Below are positions 24,269 to 37,773 of a DNA stretch of 64,000 nt, piece after piece. The notes below the pieces were generated by a model, which saw only the letters and a program-made list of their open reading frames with translations, did no database searches and had not been told where the DNA came from. Source of the stretch: Bemisia tabaci (lineage: Eukaryota > Arthropoda > Insecta > Hemiptera > Aleyrodidae); NCBI RefSeq assembly GCF_918797505.1, contig NC_092795.1, positions 26,337,131-26,401,130 of the forward strand, written 5' to 3'. The position numbers were made by a program, and so were the translations under genes. Positions within the stretch are counted from its first letter, which is position 1, and each line of letters starts with the position of its first letter.

Positions 24269-25235
24269 CATGGCCGGATTCACCTACTTGCCGCCCATGG
24301 GCCGCCTGTATTTTTCCGCCCCCTTCTCATTCGTTTTGAAACTCGATAAAAACCATTAAATGAACGTGTCAGCGGGGAGGGGTGCATAAGACGCATCTAC
24401 TCGTGTTGAACACATTTTTTGGGAAAGCCCTGTCAACACTACTAGCAAAAGTTCACGGAACTTTGCGCGAAAGTTAAGTTCCATAAACCTATCTCTGCGT
24501 GGACAAGGCCTTCCATTCATAAGAAATGAACGAAAAAATTATGAAAGAACAAACATAAATGTGGATCAATATGATTTTAACTTCCGCCGCCGCGCCTCGC
24601 AGACCGCACCGTGTTTGGCGCAACGCGTGAAGTATTCCGACAGTCTTGTAGGCGCCATGCGTTTCACGCCGACCGCTTCTGAACGCACTGTGTTGGACGT
24701 AACGCGTGAAGTATTAACGCAGTCTTGTAGGCGCTATGCGTCTCACGCTGACCGCACTGTATTTGGCGCAATGCGTGAAGTATTCATGCATTCTTGTAGG
24801 CGCTATCCGTTTCACACTGACCGCAATGACCGCACTGTGTTTTGATGCAATGCGTGAAGTATTCGTGCAGTCTTGTAGGCGCTAATATGTGTTACATGCC
24901 GATCGCCGCGCCGAGGGCTTTTCCTTTTCATCTCAAGTCCTCGTTATCATTTCTCTCTAAGTCGCGCCGTTCCAGGCCAAATTGCGTGTTTGGTCTCTCT
25001 CTTAACTCGACTTATTGAAGGTGCTGTCTCTTGTATCACTAAGAGACGACAAAATTAGAAATTACTATACTCTCAGGAAATGAGAGATTTTGTCACTTTT
25101 TCTCGTTTGTAATTTTTTTTTATAAATCCGATTTTTTTTTATACATACACTTTAAAAAATTGCAAATTTTTGCTGCCCCTTAGATTTGCCACTATGGGCC
25201 GCGGCCCATGTGGCCACCTCTTTAATCTGGCACTG
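24269..25235. mobile_element. Non-autonomous hAT-like element, 967 bp, with 8-bp TSD and internal minisatellite
   Basis: Ends CATGGCCGGATT and AATCTGGCACTG are imperfect inverse copies. The direct repeat TTTGTTAC flanks both sides (24261-24268 and 25236-25243). Inside, from about 24580 to 24885, there are four roughly 70-79-bp units containing GCGTGAAGTATT and CTTGTAGGCGCTATGCG. Frames across these units are by-products of the repeat. It is related, in inverse orientation, to 47806-48635. Confidence 0.9.
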
Positions 25236-25651
25236 TTTGTTACCCCATGTTCCTGCCGTGCGGAAAACATATTGACACCATCTTTATACGAAATAGATTG
25301 CTACGATGTTAGGATCTCAACACGTTCCCAACATCGCCTTTTTATGCAGGATGCGCAGCTGTAATATGAGCATCTATGATGCCCTATATTTGACGATCGT
25401 GCACACCTATCATGCAGCATGCGCTTTTTTATTCAAAAATTGTGTCAACTTATGGTGGTGTGGGGGTTGTGGGGTTGTTAACCTTTTTCATATATGTCTT
25501 TTGTTGCTGATTCGACAGCGTTAAAGATGTATGTGAATATAAATACTTTTGAAAATATCGTACGGATCCGGTTTCACAACTGAGTGCGTAAGTCTGATCA
25601 CATAAAACGAAGTCTACGAACTGACAAAACCACACTCTCAACCATTTAAAT

Positions 25652-26030
25652 GGACGTATTTCTACCAAACAGACCTATGCGGAGGTGAGAAATATGAGGA
25701 GTGCTCGTTAGTTCTCTTTGCGTAAGAGTGAATGAGAATAATAAAGCGCCAGTGACGTCAGCGGCAATGAATCCGCTCGCCTCCTCCGCCCTCGTCCGCC
25801 CGCCTCCGCATAAACTCATGAGCCCTGTCCACAAGGCTCTCTTGCCATGCCCGCGGCTCATGAGTTCCGCATTCAGTTGGCACATAGGTCTGTTTGGTAG
25901 AATGTAAAATCCCGCTTTGCCAATTCTTCAAAAGGAATCACGTCCACTTTTACATTGTTTCTTATGCAGCTTCGACGAGCACACCCCATATTTCTCACCT
26001 CCACATAGGTCTGTTTGATAGAAATACGTC
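25652..26030. mobile_element. Inverted-repeat element with about 45-bp ends
   Basis: The left end (GTATTTCTACCAAACAGACC then TATGCGGAGGTGAGAAATAT) is matched by the inverse on the right (ATATTTCTCACCTCCACATA then GGTCTGTTTGATAGAAATAC). A third internal copy of the CATAGGTCTGTTTGGTAGAA segment begins at about 25882. The inner part, with GCGCCAGTGACGTCAGCGGC and CATGAGCCCTGTCCACAA, recurs in reverse at 38780-39068; the last about 50 bases of the window start another copy. Confidence 0.75.
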
Positions 26031-26717
26031 CAAATATGTGACATCTGCTTACAACGTCCACCATTTTTGATTTGTGGAAATCTCAATAACAGCCTCAGAT
26101 GACAACTATATCTAAATCAATTGCTTTGCGTCTATATGATCATCTCTTCGATCGAGACACACTTACTTTCCGAAGTTAGTTACGTTTAAGTCTCGCGTCT
26201 TACTTTGACTCCACAAGTTCCACACTACCACCAAAGTACATTCCGGCAACATCGTTCTTCCTTCATGAGAGTCCATTATAAAAAATCGATTCTTGATGGA
26301 GCAACGCTCCGCACCTAGAATCGATGGGTATCGATTATTTCGCATTCATCAAAATTGGCAAAGCGCAGTGCTGCCAACTTTCAAGAATCGCCATTATCAT
26401 AGTCTCGGTTGCTCTGGCAATTTGTCTTATGCGGCGGTACGAGGTACAGAGGTTCAATTGTACCTGCTACGTCTATACGATGCCTCCTGATGCTTGAGAA
26501 ATGCGTTTCGCTATATAACACAAAAAGATCGAAACTTGTAACTCTTTTGCAAAATTGTCCTGCGACAGAGAAGAGCGAGCCACATATGTTTCGAATATAA
26601 AAAATCTTATTATCGGAGTGGTGCGGCGGAGGGGAAAGCTACTTAGCTGACATAATTTCATTAGGTGGGTATGGGTCATCGGCTCCGTTGGAAGCGCTTA
26701 CGAGAAGTAGGGAACGG

Positions 26718-26956
26718 TGCACAGTGGACGGAGTCAATTAGAGAGGTCGGACATGACATTTTTGACTAAAACTATGCAAATTTTGATGCTCAATTCGTCA
26801 AATTTTAAATTTCAAGGGATGCTTCTAGAGGAAAAGTGTACGAGGAAACCAATGAAACCACTTTTAGAACATCAAAGCTCTGTATAGACGGAGTTATACG
26901 CGTTTAAAGTTTCCAAATTGTGGCCGACCTCTCCCACTAACTGGATCCACTGTGCG
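26718..26956. mobile_element. MITE family A copy
   Basis: The copy runs from TGCACAGTGGACGGAGTC to CCACTGTGCG. It has the typical GAGAGGTCGGACATGA and GTGGCCGACCTCTCCCA arms and the middle GAAACCAATGAAACCACTTT. Confidence 0.8.
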
Positions 26957-29900
26957 GTGGCGGGGGATGCTCGGGCACTGGAAGAGGGTGGGGTTTGAAA
27001 CCCGGGAAGAAAATGCGTTGAGCTTGAGTTCCTGGGATCACAGCTTTGCGAAGAACGTGACTTTACTGGGCTAAAGTGATCCGATTCTAGGTATTTTAGA
27101 TCGATCCTCATAAATCGACAATCTTAAAGCTGTCTCGACCTCCCCCGTGCGAGGCTCGGGCAGTCGGTGACCAATCATTATTTCATCAACCGCCTCGGGC
27201 AACGGAACAACGTGAAATTCAACGGCACCTTTAACATTCAGGCTCGCTTTAAAATGCTAAACCTACACGAGACACGAGACACGGTGTTGTTTCGTTTTAA
27301 AGGTTAGCGCTGCGATGCTCGGTCAACTCGTACGTATCCTGGAAAATTTGATTAATAAGAACGATTCTCGATTTACTTTTGTCAAGTTGCTCACCTAGTC
27401 TCTACTCATAACAAGACAGGAAAAAATACTTATCTCGACCATTGTTTACGTGAATTTCTTTCGAATTGGCTTGCGACCGCTCTTGGGAGACGGGACTTTA
27501 GACCATAAAGGCACAATTTTTACTATAATGATTTTTGTCCTAATTTAAATTGAATCCTCTGATCATAAGATTTCAAGAGAAAGCGCTTTTCAGTGTTCTA
27601 AAAAACGACACATAATCAGTTAAATTTTAAGTTCGTCGAAGGCGTAGAGAGTTTCATTAAGTTCCAGCAATGCAGCATTGCAGCATTCTTAAAATGGCAG
27701 ATTATAATTTTAAAATTGCTTTAAATACCTAGCAATGACGCTCCTTGGACTGCAATCTTTAATCCACCGTAATTCTGAATAAAATGAAGAATTTCGAGCT
27801 TTTTTTGTTCAGAAATAATAAAAAACCTCTCTATCCTCTGTTATCAATTACTCAATTTTGAGATTTGCTGGACTAAAGCCTCCTTTGGTCGTTTTTCAAA
27901 CCTGGCATGGCCGCTTTCAGATGAACCCCAGTCCGCAATTATGAACAACTATTGGCGCATCATTAAAATCATCTACCTGCACAAGGGATTGTACGTTGCT
28001 TCTCAAGCAAGTCAGAACTAATAGCTCCTCGCTACAAAATGTAGTCCAGATGATCACTGATTTTTATAAGAACTCCTGTGTGTTCTTGCTATAGGGTTCG
28101 ACACGTTCGGTTTTAAAACCGATCGATTCATTTCTTTTACTCGTCTATTCCTTCTCTCCAATTTTTTAAGGAGGAAGAAAGATCATGTATGGGTCTTCAA
28201 AATGTTGACCTCCATCAAGAGCAGAATAATGTACTGTAATCTTTTGGTATTTTATGCTAAATTTTGACATTCTTAGCGCGGGGAGGGGGAGGAGAAATAC
28301 CTAAAATACCTATAAAACTTATAAATTAAGTTAGCCTCAGAAGTCTCTGCAGTTGTCAATGCTCGGTACGCTCGGAAGAAAAAAAATGGAAAAGTTTCTC
28401 AGATTCCTATCCGCGTGTATCTAAAATAATTCCCGGAAATTCTAAAAATCAGGAATTTTGTAGTTATGTTTTTGGGATATGGTTAATATTGGTCAATACC
28501 GCCAGGAATCTCGGACGATCTGGTAAATTTCCTGAGGATCACAGCCAGTCTAGTAACTGAAACAATTTTTTATCATATTACCTCTTACAATAACGCGTAG
28601 GGTGCAAAGCAGTAAAAAAAGTAAGGAGAAGAGAAACATGATTGTAAATTTTAATGTTCATCTTGATTACTTTGATTCATCTTGTTCAATGACTTATTAC
28701 GCCTTTGAGTGGCGATGGAGGGGGGGGGGGGGGGGTATTGCAAGCATTTCCCGTTCGTAAGGATTTCATTTATTAAGATTCAACTTCGGGAAGCTAAGTA
28801 AGCAAAATTCATTCGGATTGTAACAGACTGACGCTGAATGAGACTGGAGCAACGAAATGACGTTTTAGTTTGTTCGTGTGTCGACCCGTGATATTTGAAC
28901 GTCACAAACAACGTCACTTACCGCGTCATACTTTACCGCCTCACCAGAGGGCGCCGCCTAATGGAAGTATTGATGTTTGTCCGTTAGTTGCCGCACACCC
29001 CGCGTTCTCGCTTAGCGCTACCATCCAGCGAAGCAGATCGATTACTTCCTTATTTTCTCGTTAGAGAGCTCTAGAGATACTTTTCAGACTGAAATTCAGG
29101 GCGACCATAGCGGGAGGCAGTGGAAATATTGGAGCTCCTGTAAAAGCGGGGGTTTGGATTTCGTGATATCAGTTTTACGTTCTCTCTCCTCCCTTGAGGA
29201 GAGGACGGATTGCCTCCCCCCCCCCCCCCTAAAAAAAAAAAATACTTTTTGCTAATATCTAGGCGTTTGTAGGTGCGTGCAGTGAAGAAACCAAACTTGG
29301 ACAAATGTATATCCGTCCGTCTAACGTCCCAGAAAATGTATTTGTGCAGTGTCTCAAAATGCACCCGTTGGAATTCATTCAAGTTGGCGCAAGGCGTGCG
29401 AACTTGCAATGCTCTGCTCCATGCTGCTGACGAGAAATTGATCATATTCGGGAGAGGAGTTAAAAAAAAACTACTTTCAAATACGTCTCTCCTACCTTCG
29501 ACTGTGTTGCTCACGCGCCAATGGACGCGCATTGATGACGGCGCAGAGATACAACTATTCGTGGTCGATTGATGCCCGTCTTGCGTCTGCAAAACTGAAG
29601 GCGCGATGGACCAAGGCGTAAACTCGCAATGCTCCGCTTAATGCTGCCAATGAGGTGTCGCTCAGATTCGGGGAAAAGTTATAAAAACGAGGCCCAAAGA
29701 CGTCTCTTCTATCTTCGGCTGTCTAGACACACTTAACACTCAATTTTTTCATTTTTTTTTTTTATTTGATGTCTGATTCTTTCTTTGCGGTTTATTTGTA
29801 GACCTACATCTAAAGCTTGTTCGCACCGACCCCATACAACCCTCGGCCACTTATTTTAGCAAATTAAAGAGGGTCCCCTGTTAAAATGCTTCAAATTATG

Positions 29901-29982
29901 TAAAGACAGACCAAGACTAACTTTCCTCTCAAGAAAATTCCGAGGCCTCAAAAGACTCTATCAGAACTCAACAACAGTGACG

Positions 29983-30142
29983 TGGCGCGCGCTTTGCGAT
30001 GTATCGATTGATTTGCCATTTAAACCTATGGAAGAGGACCGATAGACAGGGTGTTTGCAACAATTACCTTGATAATCGACTCTTTACCGTAGCCTCAAAT
30101 GAGAAAATATCGACAATCGATCCTTCACGCTTCGCTACCGCC
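29983..30142. mobile_element. MITE-like repeat with ATCGATT ends, copy 1
   Basis: This roughly 160-bp unit starts GTGGCGCGCGCTTTGCGATG then TATCGATTGATT and ends GACAATCGATCCTTCACGC. A second copy lies at 45021-45178 (GTGGCGTGCTTTGCGATATA ... GATAATCGATCATTCACGCC). Ends with TATCGATTGAT and AATCGATC are roughly inverse. Confidence 0.65.
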
Positions 30143-31484
30143 TTTGAGAAAAAAACGGGGGTTTTCCGAGAACAGCTCTATGAGAGTTTGAAAGTACGTT
30201 GCGTTGGGACCTCGAAATGTTGACCAACAGCAAAATTAAACCAAGTTTGGTAAAAAAAAGAAAAAAAGAAAAAAAAAAAAACCTCTCCTTTGATTGGAAA
30301 CTGATTTGTTGACATTATGTTGGACTTATCGTTGCTTGTCCCTGTGCAATTAGAAACACTGGTAAAAAAAAAGGCAAAAATTCAAACAGTAAATTTTCTC
30401 TTTAAAGGTACCCTTAGAAGAAGTGTACTAATAGAGTATTTGCAGGTGTCTGAAATTTGATGAATTTCGTGTTTAAAAGGAAACTATTTAGTGCACTGAA
30501 CACGAGAATATCCTTGATTCATGCATTGAACAATTATTGGAGACGATAAGACAAAATGATCTAATCTGCTAAAATACATGTGTAACATGTGTTTAAATGG
30601 GAAATGCCGCCAGATGACGTCACGATGCTGTATCTTCCTCACTTTTAAATATATTTTTATACTGTTTCCCAAATCAGAAAAAAATTATAAAAAATATTGT
30701 GAAATCGGCTCTTTAAACACTTTCAGATGAAGAAATAAAAAATTAACATGCAAATTTTCCATTCTACAGAGACAAAGGACTAATGGATGTAATGCATAAT
30801 GTTAACATCTCAGTTTCTCAGTATAAAAATGCAAAATCATTCTACGTTTGTTTTAACATAATTTAGAAGATATTGGCAGCGTTTGTTATTATTTTTAAGT
30901 TCATCGTTTTATTTAACTGAAATGAGATGCATCCTAGTGTATAAAATGTGAAATTGAAGCATTTCCATGGTGCGTTGAGGGAGAAAGAGTGGGAGTGAAT
31001 TTCGAACCTCTCCCTTCTGTTTAACTCCTTCCGGATATGATTGATATTGATTTCATTAAAAATAAGTGCTCAGCTGGACTGGCTCGCCTTCAACAAATTG
31101 ATTAGACAATTTTAGCGACTCGGAAGCATCATTAGTTGCCTACAACAGTTGAGTCACACTGTGGAACGTTTATGTGTAAGTCTTATCAATGTTAAATTTC
31201 ATCATTTCAATTCACTAGGCTGAACTGCATCCTGCGGGCTGATTATTAAAATTGATAAACAAAGAAAGCAAAGGAGAAATTGAGCGATCCTATCGGTAGA
31301 AGCGATTGATTGCAATGGACCATGCAATATGTGATAGACTACTAGTAGCAACCTCGAGAGATCCTATGGTTAGTCCATAATTATTCCCCTTGGTCTTCAT
31401 AAAATAATGGAAAGTGACCACCCATGAGCTACCCATTTTAACCAATAGGGTCTCTCCATTTCCCTTTTCTCTTCTTCGTTCATT

Positions 31485-31550
31485 GCTTTGTCTAACAATT
31501 TCATAATCATAGCCGGCAGCGGCCTGATTATCGAAATTGTTAGACAAAGC
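31485..31550. repeat. Hairpin with 25-bp arms in a local repeat cluster
   Basis: GCTTTGTCTAACAATTTC and ATAATCATAGCCGGC are followed by the inverse GGCCTGATTATCGAAATTGT then TAGACAAAGC. Relatives of the left arm occur at about 31745-31790 and in inverse, more diverged form at about 31240. The surrounding 31.2-31.8 kb seems built from these units. Confidence 0.7.
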
Positions 31551-34542
31551 AGTAGACAAAGAAGACGCAGCGAGTTTGGAGCTATCCGATTGGCTAAAAT
31601 GGGTGGTTCCTCTAGACTAAAGGAGAAAGTAATGGACTAACCATCGGGATCGGGTCTCTCGTAGGTTGCTGTTACCTACCTCGTTTGTCCATTGCAACCA
31701 CCCGCTTTCACCAGTAGGATCCTTCCACACCTCTTTTGTCTTCTTAGTCTATAGCTTTGTCTATCAATTTCATAATCATAGCCGGCAGGTGTATAAAATA
31801 TGAAAGTGCTTTTATCCTTCGTCTGAGAGGGGAGAGCGAGAGAGAGAGAGTTTCAAACCTCTTTCTCCTCACCGGTCTAACTTAACGTGGATTGATTCCA
31901 CTCTCCAGGATTCGAGCATGCAAACAAGAGGAGGCGTTCTGGAAACCGGGGGCCTTCGCTCCCCGAGCTATGGACATGGATGCGTCCCTAAACTGCGTGC
32001 GCGAGTCATCGCGAGGGGGGAGGCTCCACCTGAGCCTCCCCCTCTCTCGTGCCCCATCCAATCGATGCTTATCACGCTCTTTCGAGTCTTCCTCCACCCC
32101 CCTTCGACCCTCCCACCAACAAGGATCCAACAACCCCCTCCCCCCCCCCCGTTTCCCGGCGGGAAGATGGTGGAGACTGGAGACATCCTCCCGCTTCCTA
32201 GTCGTGGCGGAACTTCTCCTTCCTCGATTAATTAAAACTTTGCGTCTCGTCTGCCAGATTACGTCTTAAATTTGCGTTCTTGGCGTTGAAGTACGTGCAC
32301 GTGTAGGCGCGATAATGTGGCAACTCAGCTCGTAAAACTTTCCTTCGTGTGAAGTCTAAATTCGTTACTGGAGAGGGGTTTTTTTACGTTTATTTATTCA
32401 GGAGCGCTAGAATTCTAATACTACCGTCCGTGCTTTTCACTGGGAAGGAATGAAAAATTGTCTATCCGGGTGTGAAAAAACAGTGCCTGAGGACTGGTTA
32501 CAATTTCAGGGACTCGATGATATATAAATACGAACTCGATGACCCTATGTGATATTTTCACAAAGTCTTATAGGAATACCGCATTGAGTTTGAACCGAGA
32601 AATACAGGTTTGAAGTTTTATTCCTTCGTAAGACTCAACAATAAGGACAAAGTTTGACGACCCTGGGATTTTAACAATTTTTTACTTTTTTTGCGTTCAA
32701 AATTCTTTATCTGGACTTTGAATTTTTAACAGGGGTAAATATCCAATTTCCGAAAGTCAGTCCCTTCTCCTCCGAAAGTCGAAAGAGGAAACCATGTTAC
32801 CATTTTGCTAGATCCGCCAATGTGTCCCAATTAACGCAAAAATAAGCAAACGTTTGGAGAGAAAATTGAAGAATATAGAAATGTATATCTTTGAATAGGA
32901 GATGAATGTTATTCGTACTCATATAAGAAATTCCAAAAAACTATCCTCAATTTTTACTACTACGTGGAAAACTTTAACCAAATCTCTAACGTCCGAAGTA
33001 AAACGAATTTAAACACTACATTCTGCACCAAATTTCCTCTATAGAATTCGTCAGGAAAACTGTAACACAAAACGGAAAGTCTGAAAAACAACTCCCAAAT
33101 AAGATGTAAGCACGAGTAGTATTGGAAGTGTTTACGATGAACATCGGTCGAAAGCGAAATTAGAAATGACGCCTTTTGTACTCTGACTCCTATTTTCGAT
33201 CCGTGTTAATACTTGTTAATACCTCGTTCAGGAATTAATATCTGAACTTTCCTTTGTTTAACCGTTTTTTACTCAGATTTTAAAGATATGACATGGGCCC
33301 TTTTTAAGTTCAGACATACTATCTAGTGGCACAAAACACAAAGTGTTAAAATATTGTGGATGAACGAAGTAAGCGAGGGATGTTCATAAAAGCCAGAAAC
33401 TTGGAAAAGTGGGAAGAGTTTAGGGTGTCCAAGTTGCAACAGAATAATGAGACTGTTAATTGTATCACGGGTCATTTATGTTCTTTGAGTAGGTATGAAA
33501 TATCTTACCCCATGGTCTGGCGGCTCGCCTACTACGTGAGTTCCACAAGTCTCCCTAAGTTTAAACCATTTCACTTCCTTGTTTTCTTGATTCCCCCTCG
33601 AGTCTGCTTTATTACAACCTCCGCATCTTCGTCCCCTAACGACTCGGCTGAATTAATTAAATTATCACCGGCCACAACAAAGTAGCTTTGACAAACAATT
33701 TGAACAAAAAAAAACAAAAGCAGAGGACTCTTTTTGTTCTTGATTTTGTTCAGCCCTTCATTTTTTTACGATCAGATACGATTAAATGAGTCGGTTGTTT
33801 TCTTATCTTTTTTTTAATATTATAAAATGTTTTAAAATGGATGTTCTCTAGATGTCTCACGGGCATTCTATATTGATTTGTCTTTAAGAAAAATTCAAAA
33901 AGTTTTGACGGTAGATTTATATGTTGTTAAGTGCGTCCAGTATGGGGAGGACATACTCTTAGCATGAGGATATTTATTGAAAAAAAAAAAATAAAAAAGT
34001 TATGTCAGACGATTGCAAAAACGCTTCCAGGACTTTATGTCCACCTACCTTTCGTCCATTAAGTAAATAAATTTCCACCGCTATTTATGTCCACTAAACG
34101 TTAAGCCCAGTCTTTACAAAGTCCACGTGATTTAATGTCCAACCATGAATATGTCCAAAATTGTCCAAATTGTGGACATGTTATGTCCAAATTTTTTTCT
34201 TCTCATTTAAATGACAGGAACCACCTCAAAAATAAATGCATACTACCACTACCTTCATTCTTAAAAACATTTAATTCATGAATCAAGTCATGAGAGAGTT
34301 AGCTAGTTAGTATATTTTGAGACATTCAGCGTCACAGGCTATTAACGTTTTTACATAGAATTTTGAAAATGGGAGTATATACGAAAATTTAGATTTTTAA
34401 TTTCAGAGAGATGAAGAGTTTCCTCTTTGACTAGTTATTTCGTGCGCATTCAATCTTGTAGGATACTGTGTAACGCCTCTGACGCGAAATAGTTGCTTAA
34501 AAAGCGTTGCGGCGCGGCAGGCAACCAGCGTGACACGCGCAT

Positions 34543-34615
34543 AGGCGCTTACAAACCTAACGGGATACTTCACGCGTTGCGCAATGCGTGAAGTATCCCG
34601 TAGGTTTGTAGGCGC
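34543..34615. repeat. Near-perfect palindrome, GCGC-centred hairpin
   Basis: AGGCGCTTACAAACCTAACG then GGATACTTCACGCGTTGCG reads into its own complement. The same palindrome lies at 39522-39597 inside TIR element C, and its flanks (for example the ends GACTCCGCGAG / CTCGCGGAGTC) also match. This is therefore probably a related fragment that lost the outer ends. Confidence 0.85.
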
Positions 34616-35182
34616 CAGTAAGCGTTCTGCGCTGCTAACACGCCGCGCCGCTCCGCTCTGTGTTAGGCTCTAATATTATTTTAAACTCGCGGAGTCGGCG
34701 TTTTTCAACTCATGATTTTCAAATGTTTGCACTCTCTGCATTGATAATTCCCTTTTAAACGGATGAAAAAGAGTTCATAAGTCCGAAAACTTCGGTTATC
34801 AATACGAAGAATATTGACGTTCCTTATTGATGAACCGGAGTTCGATCTTCAATTGTTACCTATACAGAAGTTTTTACTTGGTGTATGCGTACTCTTTAAT
34901 ATTTCTTCGGAGATCATTTCCCTTCATGCGCTCCTCTTTTTGTTGAAATTGCTTTCAACTTTTTTCATTTTCATATTTTAAGCGGTTTTAGATACCTGAA
35001 TTGTGATGACATCCCTTTTTTTCCGTTCCCCTCGCATGGTCTGATGTGCGTTTTTTACCATCTTCTTCTGCCGTTAATTTCTTAATAAAGAGATAAATTT
35101 TGTGAACTGAAAGATTTTGAATTCTTTGTGGATCGAAAACAAAAATTCAGCCACGGATTTGTTGAAATTGTTACCCCCTGTA

Positions 35183-35436
35183 CTGCCGTGCTAAGGAAGA
35201 ACGCCGTATGAATATTCGAGAGTTGCCAAATTCCCCTTGATTAAACATGTATTTTAAACGATATTCATGCACATTTTTCTTTGAAATTTTCAGATGTATT
35301 AGATTAAATTTTGTACGATATTGTCTAAAAGTTTTGGAAAAAAAATATTCATAATTTTCCCTGCCAATTAGGTTTTTATCAAAGGAAATTTGGCAACGTC
35401 TGAAGGCTTATACGGCGTTCTTCCTTAGCACGGCAG
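35183..35436. mobile_element. MITE family B copy, best preserved
   Basis: Inverted ends CTGCCGTGCTAAGGAAGAAC and its inverse GTTCTTCCTTAGCACGGCAG are perfect over 20 bp and continue as GCCGTATGAA / TTATACGGC. The element is about 254 bp, with an AT-rich middle and no coding capacity. Confidence 0.9.
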
Positions 35437-37773
35437 TGTAAATATACAGCTTTACCCGTCGTCGCATGCCATGATTAGTATAAGTAAGATGATAGAATTG
35501 ATAGAGTTCAATACTTATTTCTCAAATATTTTGCATGAAGAAAAACTTTAGAAAACATCTCTAGCTTAAATAAAGCCATTAATGACCAAACAATTACTAC
35601 GAAACAAACTGCTTTATGTTTTACTGGAAATGCGAAGTTCTTGTCCTCCTTTGTTTCTGCCTTCTTTTGCATTTCAGAAATGAAACAATACCGGACAAAT
35701 GTTCTTCTAGTAAAATATTTTCGCTTAAAATGATTCATAATTTTCATGGCTTCCACGAGTATAAATAAGCATGGATGGCCTTCAATATCATGATCAGGCT
35801 ATTGCGTTTGTTGGAAAAGTACTTTGTGATTCCATTCGTGTATCTGCTGTTCAAATGAAATTTCTCGAAAATGTCACGAAAATCAGTAAAAATGTATTCC
35901 AAGCAATTTAAAGTGCCGTTAAATATAGCTGAGGACATGTTAAGAAAAGGAGAATTCATAAATAATAATTTATTTATTTAAAAAAGGAAAAAATAAAAAG
36001 AAAGACGACTAGACGGAGATTTACTCTGTTTCCATACTTGTACGGTTAACAACAAACATTGAATCAACTTATTTGAAATTAATACTATAGCTATATACAA
36101 TAAGTAAGGTTTGATTTGACTCGACCGGTTTGTACAAGTTTTTGTACAGTTTGTACAAGGAACGTATGTTCACTATATTAACAGGTCAGCGGAGGAAGTT
36201 TCCAAGACTTTCTTGTTCATTTGCCCCTCAGTTTCCAAGTTTTCAGTTTAGAATAATTTCTCAATTGCGATCGATAAAAATTGCAATTTTGAAAAAATGT
36301 ATACACAATATTAGTAAACAACTCACATGCACCTAGCAGGAAAATGAAGCGATGCTGAGAAACTACAGAACAAATGAATTTTACCAGTATTTAAAAAAAA
36401 ATGATCCACATTCTGATGATTATGAGGGGCAAATGATATGAAGGAATTGAGAGAAAAATAGGAAACAACAGATCAAAATGTAATAACAAATACAACTAAA
36501 TATTACTGTTGGTTCGGTCACACAAAAACCGTCGAACAATTAAGTTTTAATGCCGTAAAAAAAAATGAGACCCTTTGTCCAAGTGACAGACAAAAGATAG
36601 GTTCAGATATGGAGAGGTTTAAAATGGCAAGTAAGAAAGGAAAACCGCCGACCTTAACATATTCCAACAAACTTGATTTTAACTTGTGAGACATAATTTC
36701 AAGTAAAATCAAGCATAACTGAGCTTTATTGATTCATCAAAATGTTGAATTTAAAAAAAAAGAAATAATGTTACCAAAGAATACCAAACCGACGATTTCC
36801 TAATAGTGACTACTTATCATAGATATCATTACATATGCCTGAGTCTTTCGCAACATTATCTATAATGTTACGAAAGAATGTGGAAGAGTGTTTGGTTTAA
36901 AAGAGTACAATTTAACCGCTCTTGAATGATTTTTATTTTAGTTTAAAACACTTTTACATGAGTAAATTTTCTGTAAGTAGGTATAGCATCAATCTCTAAG
37001 TTTTAACAATTGAATAAGTGCTAGATAAGTTCCGTTTGGTGTAAAATGAAAGTTCAATCAAGGTCGACGGTTTTCTTAAGATAAAATTATCACCGGAAAA
37101 ACTTTAAATGAGCAGTCTTCATTTAATGTGACTAAATCTGTGCACAAAAAAACTAACGAAAACCTATTGACTAGATGTATGACAAGATGTAGGAAAGAGA
37201 TGACTAGAATTTAATGAAAACGTAAGAAATTACCGACGAAAGTGGCGTTAAAATCTACTTAATTAACGAGTAAAGACTTTAGAACGGTATGAGAAACATG
37301 GGCTTCAAATCACGGGTCATTCCGAGTTCTCAATTCGGTCGTCTGCCAACAATATAATTTTTTGCCGTGTTTGGATCTTCTTCTTTTTTTTTTTACAGAT
37401 TTTGCTTATGAGATAGTTTCATATGGTCGTTGTTATGCATTTGTTAAAATAATGTGCAGATTCAAAACTATTTCGTTACGAATCGAAAGAGCTATCGTTT
37501 TATCGAGATCGTCCAAACAACATTGAGAAAGCAAGTTTGATAATAGATACTGAACTTTGGCTCATATTGAACACCGAACTTCATTGGTTAGAATAATACA
37601 ATAAAATAGTAAACGTAGCCTTGATACCTTTTATTTACATTGAATTACATTCTTGTGATAAGCTTTCATTGGTTCATTGGTTAGATATAGCCGAGATTTT
37701 CGGTCATAAGAACGTAAGTTCGGTTTCTGTGACCAAAATTTTCGGTCACTAAACCGAAAAAATTTTTTTGTTC

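Noticed and set aside
24269..25235. CRISPR-like array
   Set aside because: The four repeated units are 70-79 bp, contiguous and lie within a hAT-like element; there are no short repeats with unique spacers, and the host is a eukaryote.
29071..29592. 173-codon minus-strand frame
   Set aside because: It crosses an E-family repeat and a C-run (which makes the poly-Gly part) and has no domain.
31882..32269. Overlapping open frames of 72-125 codons on both strands
   Set aside because: They arise from a C/T-rich low-complexity patch with a C-run; no splice signals or domains.
33356..33685. 109-codon plus-strand frame
   Set aside because: No similarity to a known family and no support from splice sites; AT-rich intergenic DNA of this size gives such frames by chance.
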